A stretch of 64,000 nt of DNA from Helicobacter sp. 11S02629-2 (lineage in GTDB: Bacteria > Campylobacterota > Campylobacteria > Campylobacterales > Helicobacteraceae): assembly GCF_002272875.1 (NCBI RefSeq), contig NZ_MLAN01000002.1:228419-292418 (forward strand), read 5' to 3'. Below, one piece after another: positions 11,504 through 17,793 of the stretch. Position numbers and translations under genes: made by a program. The notes below the pieces were generated by a model. That model was not told the origin of the DNA. It worked only from the letters and a program-made list of their open reading frames with translations, and ran no database searches. Within the stretch, counting starts at the first letter, position 1, and every line of letters starts with the position of its first letter.

Positions 11504-11526
11504 ATGGAATCTAAAATAGATTCCAT
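11504..11526. terminator. Perfect 10-bp inverted repeat built from the GGAATCT word
   Basis: ATGGAATCTA (11504-11513), loop AAA, then TAGATTCCAT (11517-11526). It lies 5 bp after the glycosyltransferase stop, between convergent genes. There is no clear T-run, so termination is possible but not proven. Confidence 0.55.
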
Positions 11527-11633
11527 ATGTAACAAAAGTATAAAAGGACTAAGTCTCCTAAATAAAGCTTAGGCTTTTTAAAAAGGAAGCATATATCTTT
11601 TTTAATAGTTTCTAAGCAAACTACTTATACTAA

Positions 11634-12326
11634 CTAGAATATATAGCTATAGCCTGCTTGGATGATATAGTTGTTTAGAGTTGCTGTTGTGCCATCATCT
11701 CCAGTAGGTAAGGCTGTTTTAGCTTCCCCATTTGTAGGTTTAATACTTGTGCTAACTAGAGGGATCTTAGCCCCTAGCTTTATAGTTTGATGTTTTCCTA
11801 AGTTCATACTTACACCTATATTAAAAGGTAAAGCAAAGCTGTTGCCAAGATATGTAGCGGTAAGACTGCCGCCCTCTCCACCAGCTATAAAGTTTGTAAA
11901 AAAGTTTGACCAACCAACTCCTAAACCTACATAAGCCCCAAGCTTATCATTTAAGTTATAAAAATAGTCAACATTTGCAACTAATAGGTTGTTAAAGTTC
12001 ACCACCGTAAGTGCTCCACTAGCACCGTTAGTAACACTTCCAGGAATGGTTTTATGAGCAAAGCTATTAGAGAAGTTATAGCTTAGATAGTATCTTAGTC
12101 CCATGCTAGGGAGAAACTCTTGTTGGTATCCCACATCTAGTCCTAGCATATAGCCAGCACCCGTTTTTGGCGCAAGATCATTAGCTTGAATAAAAATATT
12201 ACTATATGTTGTGCTAGTGATTGAAATCCCAGCATTAGCCCCTACAAACACACCGCTTTTAGCATAGCTTGTAGAGCTTAGTGCTACTGCTAAACATACC
12301 GCTCCTAGTAGGATTTTCTTTTTCAT
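11634..12326 (-). CDS. Helicobacter-type outer membrane beta-barrel protein
   Basis: 230 aa. The signal peptide ends at 'SSTSYA' (about residue 22). Alternating amphipathic strands and a C-terminal 'IIQAGYSYIF' ending in Phe are typical of outer membrane barrels inserted by BamA. 'YMLGLDVGYQQEFLPSMGLRYYLSYNF' and 'ANVDYFYNLNDKLGAYVGLGVGWSNFF' resemble the Hor/Hof family of Helicobacter porin-like proteins. It has no extracellular adhesin insert. The upstream region carries a T15 tract and a pair of dyad sites, so expression is probably variable or regulated. Confidence 0.82.
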   Translation of the reverse strand: MKKKILLGAVCLAVALSSTSYAKSGVFVGANAGISITSTTYSNIFIQANDLAPKTGAGYMLGLDVGYQQEFLPSMGLRYYLSYNFSNSFAHKTIPGSVTNGASGALTVVNFNNLLVANVDYFYNLNDKLGAYVGLGVGWSNFFTNFIAGGEGGSLTATYLGNSFALPFNIGVSMNLGKHQTIKLGAKIPLVSTSIKPTNGEAKTALPTGDDGTTATLNNYIIQAGYSYIF

Positions 12327-12359
12327 GAATTGATTCCTTATGCAAAATATTATTAGAAG

Positions 12360-12395
12360 TTAAACCTAGGTTTAAAAACTTAAGCCTATGTTTAA
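12360..12395. promoter_or_regulatory. Two tandem 16-bp dyads upstream of the outer membrane protein gene
   Basis: TTAAACCTAGGTTTAA (12360-12375) is a perfect palindrome. TTAAGCCTATGTTTAA (12380-12395) is an imperfect second copy. Their centres are 20 bp apart, about two helical turns, the arrangement of a dimeric regulator bound twice on one DNA face. They lie 34-69 bp before the ATG at 12326, next to a possible TAATAT -10 element near 12345. No regulator can be named. Confidence 0.55.
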
Positions 12396-12417
12396 GCTCG
12401 CGAAAAGTACTCTATTC

Positions 12418-12432
12418 AAAAAAAAAAAAAAA
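12418..12432 (-). repeat. T15 homopolymer (minus strand) upstream of the outer membrane protein gene
   Basis: Fifteen A's on the plus strand, T15 as read toward the gene, 92 bp before its ATG. In H. pylori a promoter poly-T tract tunes sabA expression by slippage. A weak hairpin (AGGGC/GCCCT, 12437-12449) just upstream on the minus strand means the tract could instead be the U-run of a terminator for the fliK transcript. Confidence 0.6.
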
Positions 12433-12762
12433 CACAAGGGCAAAGCCCTAAAAAAGATAGAATGCTTATTTTTGTAACAATATGAAACTAAAAGTTTATG
12501 AAAATTAGTGCTTTTGAGATTTATTGTTAATAAATCTTGATAGTAAATGTATTTTGGTTAGTGGTAAGTTTACCAAAAAGGGCTTTAAGATTTGGCGGAT
12601 AAAATAGATTCTATTAAAGATGTAGATCTTTTAATGTTAGATTACCATGTCAAAAAAGTATAGATTTCTCTTCTAGCGTCAAGACAAGATAACGCTTCAT
12701 ATCAAAAGGTTGATAGTCCTCTTCCTAACGTGGTAGAGAAGAGGAAGAAAAAAGCTTATGCT

Positions 12763-13449
12763 TTAAGCATAGTTAGGCAAGATTATCTCAAGGCTTGCTT
12801 CTTGAAGCTTAGAGGCGTCTTTAGTCTCTTCAAGTGGTGCAGGTGGTATAGGTGTGCCACTATCTTGCATGTTTTGCTGACCATTTTGACTATTTTGATT
12901 ATGCTGGCTAAAGTTTAGATCAAGGTTGTTAAACCCTATCTGCATTAAGTTTGCCCTTAAGTCTTGCTGGTTTTGCATAAACATAGTCATAACACTTTGA
13001 CTTGAAGTGATATTAACACTTAAATCTTTTCCCTTTTTAGAGATACTCATCTGTACACTTCCAAGGCTTGCTGGGTTAAGCTCTAGGTTGATTTTAGTGA
13101 TAGGTGGTTTATAGTTTAAGACCTGCTCTCTAAACTGGGAAGCGAAGTTTTTAACCATCTCTCTAGCTTGGGCGTTTTTAAACTCTACTTCACTTCTTGG
13201 CGTGTTAGTCACTCCTTGAGTATCCATAGCATCTTTTTTCTCAGCTACTTTTTTATCATCCATCTTAGTTAGCTTATCAAGGTCGCTAGTACTTAGCGTC
13301 TTAAGAAAGGTCTTAAAACTATCATCGCTTTTATTGATTCCAAGCTCTTTTAAAAGCATAGCTGGAAGTTTTAGCCCCTCATCTCCGTCAATCTTAGCTT
13401 GCTTATCTTCAAGCCAAGCACTATATAGTCTTAGTAGCTTAGGGCTCAT
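12763..13449 (-). CDS. FliK-like flagellar hook-length control protein, C-terminal part
   Basis: 228 aa. It contains the FliK C-terminal (hook-length switch) domain: 'LELNPASLGSVQMSISKKGKDLSVNITSSQSVMTMFMQNQQDLRANLMQIGF' (about residues 120-175), followed by a Gln/Asn-rich tail. The ATG overlaps the end of the upstream frame in ATGAGCCCTAA, and a stop in its own frame lies 2 codons before the ATG. It is either a separately initiated C-terminal half of fliK, coupled by reinitiation, or the product of a frameshift in one ancestral gene. Combined with the upstream frame the length (about 575 aa) fits a whole FliK. Confidence 0.78.
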   Translation of the reverse strand: MSPKLLRLYSAWLEDKQAKIDGDEGLKLPAMLLKELGINKSDDSFKTFLKTLSTSDLDKLTKMDDKKVAEKKDAMDTQGVTNTPRSEVEFKNAQAREMVKNFASQFREQVLNYKPPITKINLELNPASLGSVQMSISKKGKDLSVNITSSQSVMTMFMQNQQDLRANLMQIGFNNLDLNFSQHNQNSQNGQQNMQDSGTPIPPAPLEETKDASKLQEASLEIILPNYA

Positions 13450-14491
13450 CCTTTAAAGAGACTGCTGGAGGGACGTCTTTTAGACTATCTAGCGTGTTTT
13501 GTATCTGGATGTTTTTTAGCTGAGACTTCATAGCGTCTTTGTTGCTAGCTAGTTTTTCTATACCATCTTCACCAACTATGTCTTTTAACTCTTTTAAAAA
13601 CTCAGCCTGCATGGCTTCGTTTCTAAGCTTAGGGTCTGCTATCTCTTTTGGAAGTTTAGCTCCTCTTGCTATGACTGCTACTTCATCGCCACCATCTTTT
13701 TTGTAAGTTAGTGCATCTGCAGCGTTAGCCTTTTCTCTTTTAGCTACTTCTTCAGGGCTATATTTTTGTAAAAGCTCTGCTAAGGCTTTATTTTTTTTAG
13801 CTTGCTCAGGAGTTATGTCTTTTGCATTTTGAAGAGTGCTTGCGACTTTTGCACCCTTGTCTTTTAGGGCTAGATCAAGGGCTTCTTTAGTGTCTTTTGC
13901 TTCTTTTGTATCTTTGCCTTCTTCAGTAGTCAAAGTAGCCTTGCCCATATTTAGATTCTTAGAATCTGCTTCTTTTTTGACATCAGCCATAGTTTTATCC
14001 ATAGCTTCTTTACTTGCTACTTTTGTGTCTTTTTCGCTTACTTCTTTAGCTAGCTCGCCTGTGCTTTTAGCGTCTACTTTGGTATCTTTAGTATCATTTA
14101 GTGCCTTTGTTAGAGGAGTAGTATCATCTACTTTTTTAGCTTGAGTAGTTAGAGGGTTAGCCTCTTTGTGCATTGCATCTTGCTCTTTAGACTCTTTTGC
14201 TTCTTTTTCTTTTATTTCTTTTTCTTTGGCTATCTCTTCTTCTTTTTTAGCCCTGCTTTCTTTGTCGACTTCTTTTTTGTTGGCTTCAGTAGTTACTTGG
14301 TGATTATCTTGTGTTTCTTTTGGCTTTTCTGCACTTTTAGATTCCATGTCTGCGGGCTTGTTTTCAGCCTTTTGCATCTGTTTGTTTAAGGCTTCGTTAA
14401 ACTCGCCAGGTGCAGGACTAGCACCTTGTGGTTGTGGCTGTTGTGAATTGACATTTTGTACTGCTTGCATGCTTGATATATCTGCTACCAT
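13439..14491 (-). CDS. FliK-like hook-length control protein, N-terminal disordered part
   Basis: 350 aa, highly charged and low in complexity (Lys, Glu, Ala, Asp), with long 'KEEEIAKEKEIKEKEAKESKE'-type helix-forming stretches, and no signal peptide. This is typical of the variable N-terminal ruler of FliK, which is exported through the flagellar secretion apparatus. The C-terminal 100 residues ('LPKEIADPKLRNEAMQAEFLKELKDIVGEDG') are more ordered. It ends 11 bp inside the next frame. I call it FliK because of that neighbour; on its own it would be unassignable. Confidence 0.68.
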   Translation of the reverse strand: MVADISSMQAVQNVNSQQPQPQGASPAPGEFNEALNKQMQKAENKPADMESKSAEKPKETQDNHQVTTEANKKEVDKESRAKKEEEIAKEKEIKEKEAKESKEQDAMHKEANPLTTQAKKVDDTTPLTKALNDTKDTKVDAKSTGELAKEVSEKDTKVASKEAMDKTMADVKKEADSKNLNMGKATLTTEEGKDTKEAKDTKEALDLALKDKGAKVASTLQNAKDITPEQAKKNKALAELLQKYSPEEVAKREKANAADALTYKKDGGDEVAVIARGAKLPKEIADPKLRNEAMQAEFLKELKDIVGEDGIEKLASNKDAMKSQLKNIQIQNTLDSLKDVPPAVSLKDEP

Positions 14492-14570
14492 AACTAACCT
14501 CTAAATGATTATTAATAGCTAGTAACATGCAATTTCCGTGCCAAAAAGCAGCTAAAGTTATAAGATCATC

Positions 14571-16313
14571 CTAAAAGTTGACGCTAAAACCTACTCTAAA
14601 AGTTAAAGTCTTATCTTGGTCATATCTTATACGCATCTTGCTAGCTATAGGTTTAAAAAGTGACATATAGTAGCTTGCCTCACCAAAGATATCTAAGCTT
14701 TTATAAAGGTTAAATGCAAAAAATACATTAGCCTTATTATCATAGCCCCTATTATTGCTTACAAAGTCTCCATATACGTTATAGCTAGCTATAAGCCTTG
14801 CGTACTTAAAGCGCCATACAAGGGCAGTATTAAGCCTTAAATAGGCGTTATTAATAGTGTCATATCTATAGCCAATTATGCCTTGTGTGTAAAAAACTAA
14901 GTCTGCTAGATAAAAGCCAGTGCCAAGACCTGCTTCTAGTGTTGGGTAGATTTTAGAGCTAGTATCTAGTGTCTTAGAGTAGCTAGCCCCTACTTTGTGA
15001 TATAAGTTATCTTCAAACCTTATAGATACATACTTTGAGATACTTTTAGTTCTAACTATATCAGGTATAGCATTTAGCGTTATAAGCTCTATCCTTGAAA
15101 GATAGGGCTTATTTAGCCTTAAGTTAAACTTCCCCTCAAGGCTTACTAGCCTACTTTCACTAAGGTCTTTATAGGAGTTATCTACATTTCTTATATCGCT
15201 ATAAACTGGTGCAAAGTAAAAAGCTAAAGTGTCGTTGTTTTCTAGGCTTAGTGCAAACTTTGTGCTTTTGCGTAGGTTTAAGATGTCATTTTCCCCATAC
15301 TTCTCTGTGAACTTCACTTTATTAGGGCTTAGGCTTACTTCATCTAAGCTAAGCTTATCTTTTAGCCCTTGGATGTGTTCAAGTGGAGTTATATAAGGCT
15401 TATCTTTTTTAACCCATAACTTAGAATCTAAAACTCGTAAAACTGCATTTAAGCCATCAGCACAGTTATGGGTTATAAAACTATAGTGTATCCATACATT
15501 TCTAAGCTCAAAAAGATGGAGTTTGAAAAACTCTAGCTGCTCTTTTGAAGCATCTATCTTATAGCTATAGACGCTTCTTTGCTGATTATCAAGATAGTCG
15601 CTTTTTGCACTATCAAATGGAGAAAGCCCAAAAGTACCCTTCATATTGCCTAAGACTGCTTTTAAGTAATCAGCTGGATTAAAACTATCGCCCATTAAGG
15701 CAAAGTAGCCTAGTGCGTACTGCCTTAGTGTGTCTTTTTTAAGATCTAGGCCATCTAGTTTTACGTCTTTTTTTAACTTGCCTTGCAGTCTTAAGAAGCT
15801 ATGTCCCATACTAGAGCCGGGTAATATATCACTTTCTGCAGCAAACTCTATATATACAGAATCTATAGGCACTATGTTTAAAAAGTCTTGTAAGTCTTTG
15901 CAGTTTTCTTGATAGCTTAATACGTCTTTATCTAAGCTTTCATCATCTAGTGCTTTAGTTATAAAGTAAGTTCTAGCAGGGTAGCGACACAAAGCAGTGC
16001 TATTAAAATCTTTTATATCATTAGCTTTAAAGTCTTTTAGATTTTTAAATATCTCTTTTACAAAGACGTCATATTCTGCTTTTGGGCTTTTGTAGCCTTG
16101 CTTGCTTAGAAAAAAGTTTGATTTTTTATTTATAGCTGAGTTGCTTCCATCATAGTGGAGGAGATTCTTCCAAGTATCAGCGTTATAAAGCCTTTTTTCT
16201 TGGAGTGTGTGCTCTAAAGACTCGTAGTTACTAGTGTCTGTGCTAGCAGGGCTAGTGCCTGCAGCGTAGATAAAAAGACAAGAGCTTATAAGCCCTAGTG
16301 CTATGCGTTTCAA
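14571..16313 (-). CDS. DUF4105/Lnb N-terminal domain protein with C-terminal beta-barrel
   Basis: 580 aa. A signal peptide (about 1-18) is followed by a DUF4105 (Lnb N-terminal) domain with its hallmarks: 'CRYPARTYFI' (109-118), 'GSSMGHSFLRL' with His171, and 'YSFITHNCADGL' with Cys284. The conserved His and Cys suggest a papain-like or acyl-transfer active site; members called Lnb N-acylate lipoproteins in some bacteria. Residues about 380-580 are alternating strands ending in 'RVGFSVNF', so the protein is probably anchored in the outer membrane. The gene is 5 bp downstream of a lipoprotein gene. The domain call is firm; the reaction is inference. Confidence 0.78.
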   Translation of the reverse strand: MKRIALGLISSCLFIYAAGTSPASTDTSNYESLEHTLQEKRLYNADTWKNLLHYDGSNSAINKKSNFFLSKQGYKSPKAEYDVFVKEIFKNLKDFKANDIKDFNSTALCRYPARTYFITKALDDESLDKDVLSYQENCKDLQDFLNIVPIDSVYIEFAAESDILPGSSMGHSFLRLQGKLKKDVKLDGLDLKKDTLRQYALGYFALMGDSFNPADYLKAVLGNMKGTFGLSPFDSAKSDYLDNQQRSVYSYKIDASKEQLEFFKLHLFELRNVWIHYSFITHNCADGLNAVLRVLDSKLWVKKDKPYITPLEHIQGLKDKLSLDEVSLSPNKVKFTEKYGENDILNLRKSTKFALSLENNDTLAFYFAPVYSDIRNVDNSYKDLSESRLVSLEGKFNLRLNKPYLSRIELITLNAIPDIVRTKSISKYVSIRFEDNLYHKVGASYSKTLDTSSKIYPTLEAGLGTGFYLADLVFYTQGIIGYRYDTINNAYLRLNTALVWRFKYARLIASYNVYGDFVSNNRGYDNKANVFFAFNLYKSLDIFGEASYYMSLFKPIASKMRIRYDQDKTLTFRVGFSVNF

Positions 16314-16318
16314 AGTGA

Positions 16319-16786
16319 CTATTTAGAATCTGGTTTAGCTGTGCTACCTTTTGCTGGTGCTATAGGGGCAGCTTCTACTTTACAACCATCTATCCTTTGT
16401 ACTGGAACTGTAAAGTTTGGATTTGTATAAGACCACATAGCTCCTGTGCTAGCATCAGTTGAACTTCCAAAGAAAACACCAGCAGTACTTATAAGGTTTC
16501 CAAAAAACCATCCACTAACTTTATTTTTCCCAGCAACATTTAAGCTAGTGTCTTTATAGCATGCATTATCAGCATGAAGTACTTTTATCTCAGCCCCACT
16601 TCTACGGCTAAGAGGTATGGTAGCTGGCAAAGTTACTTTTTTAGAGCCTATAGTAGCTACTACTTTCTCTCCTGTGCTTGTAGTGATTGCGACTTTTTGT
16701 TTTGTGCCATTACTAATAGTTGCGCATCCACTTGCTACTAGGGCTACTAGGACTATTCCACCATATTTAAGTGTGTTCTTTATCAT
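16319..16786 (-). CDS. Small lipoprotein with a poly-A promoter tract
   Basis: 155 aa from the ATG at 16786, which has a GGAG site 4 bases upstream. The frame stays open further, to 16912, but that extension is a Lys/Ile-rich reading of the promoter region. The lipobox 'VALVASGC' gives Cys21. The body ('SNGTKQKVAITTSTGEKVVATIGSKKVTLPATIPLSRRS') resembles a small beta-sandwich seen in other short lipoproteins. Two cysteines ('NACYKD', 'DGCKVE') could pair. It starts a probable two-gene unit with the DUF4105 protein downstream. Function unknown. Confidence 0.75.
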   Translation of the reverse strand: MIKNTLKYGGIVLVALVASGCATISNGTKQKVAITTSTGEKVVATIGSKKVTLPATIPLSRRSGAEIKVLHADNACYKDTSLNVAGKNKVSGWFFGNLISTAGVFFGSSTDASTGAMWSYTNPNFTVPVQRIDGCKVEAAPIAPAKGSTAKPDSK

Positions 16787-16850
16787 GTTTCTCCATTTAA
16801 TGTTTTTCTTCTTACCTTTATAAGCAAAAATTAAGATTAATTCTATTCTG

Positions 16851-16864
16851 TTTTTTTTTTTTTT
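16851..16864 (-). repeat. A14 homopolymer (minus strand) in the lipoprotein promoter
   Basis: Fourteen T's on the plus strand, A14 as read toward the gene. It ends 64 bp before the ATG and about 25 bp upstream of a TTATAAAG -10-like element near 16826. That places it where an UP element or spacing-sensitive tract would act. Slippage would change promoter strength without changing the protein. Confidence 0.6.
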
Positions 16865-17145
16865 GATTAAGCGAAACTTAAATTTGTTAAATAAGTGCAA
16901 AAATGCATACATTTATTTGAATATATGGCAAATATGATGATTTTCTTTGGTGCTTTTTTTACATTTAGTAACATACTTTATCCAGGATATAGGCACTAGG
17001 TTAGCTTTAACTTTAACATAGCTATATTGAAAAAAGTGACCTTAAGTCTAGCATGCTTGGTAAATTAAAAAATAAGAGATTCTAAAAAATTAAGGGACTT
17101 TAAAAAGCAAGAGATTTTAAAAAAAAGGGGGTATTTTAAAAAAAG

Positions 17146-17230
17146 TGGTGCGGAAAAGAGGACTTGAACCTCCATGCCTTGCGGCGCCAGATCCTAAGTC
17201 TGGTGCGTCTGCCAGTTTCGCCATTTCCGC
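17146..17230 (-). tRNA. tRNA-Leu (anticodon UAG)
   Basis: 85 nt on the minus strand including an encoded CCA. The acceptor arms GCGGAAA and TTTCCGC pair fully, the anticodon loop is CTTAGGA (UAG), a long variable arm of the class II type is present, and the T-arm reads GGTTCAAGTCC. It is isolated between the lipoprotein gene and napD. A stretch of A- and G-rich sequence containing GGGGG follows its 3' end. Confidence 0.96.
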
Positions 17231-17424
17231 GTTTTGTAATAGCTAAAAAAAGACCCAAATACTAACAGTTTGAAACTTAAACTTAGCTAAATAAGTATCT
17301 GTTTTATTAAAGATTAGCACTAAAAGCTAGTGCGGCTTAAGATTTTGCAAGTGTAGTAATGTTAGAATTGACAACCTATAAGGCTTGCTTACAAACATGC
17401 CTTCTTGCAAGGAGAGCTTACATA

Positions 17425-17784
17425 ATGGAAACCATATCAAGCGTTATAGTACGCACTAAAGAAGACTATCTAGAAAGCCTAGCTAGCGAGTTAGAAAAGA
17501 TAGAAAACCTAGAAGTTGGTATAAAAGAAAAAGATACCATAATCATCTTGCTTACTACAAAAACTACAGAAGAGCAAATCGCTATATTTCAAAAAGTGCA
17601 AGGACTAAAAGGGGTGATGGACATCCAGATGCACTATAGTTATAGCGATGAGCTAGATTTAAGTGATAACGTGGACTTTAAAGACGTGCTAGAAGACATC
17701 AATCAAGAAAAAGACGCTAAGTCTATAAGCTACAGCGGTCATATGCATAAAGTCACAGATTCTAAAAAGCCTAAGCGTAGTTAA
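17425..17784 (+). CDS. napD: NapD, chaperone for periplasmic nitrate reductase
   Basis: 119 aa from the ATG at 17425, preceded by AAGGAGAG; an upstream in-frame extension lacks a ribosome site. 'METISSVIVRTKEDYLESLASELEKIENLEVGIKEKD...' followed by 'KVQGLKGVMDIQMHYSY' is the ferredoxin-like NapD fold. NapD binds the Tat signal peptide of NapA before export. No other nap gene is next to it: a divergent tRNA lies upstream and polA lies 9 bp downstream. The C-terminal 45 residues are an extra acidic then basic tail. Confidence 0.82.
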   Translation: METISSVIVRTKEDYLESLASELEKIENLEVGIKEKDTIIILLTTKTTEEQIAIFQKVQGLKGVMDIQMHYSYSDELDLSDNVDFKDVLEDINQEKDAKSISYSGHMHKVTDSKKPKRS

Positions 17785-17793
17785 AGACACACC

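Noticed and set aside
13836..14389. Hydrophobic plus-strand frames opposite fliK
   Set aside because: They are antisense shadows of the Lys/Glu-rich FliK sequence, which gives long open frames of Phe, Leu and Ser on the other strand.
16787..16912. N-terminal extension of the lipoprotein to the ATG at 16912
   Set aside because: It would bury the signal peptide and lipobox 60 residues in, and the segment is a reading of the A14 promoter tract.
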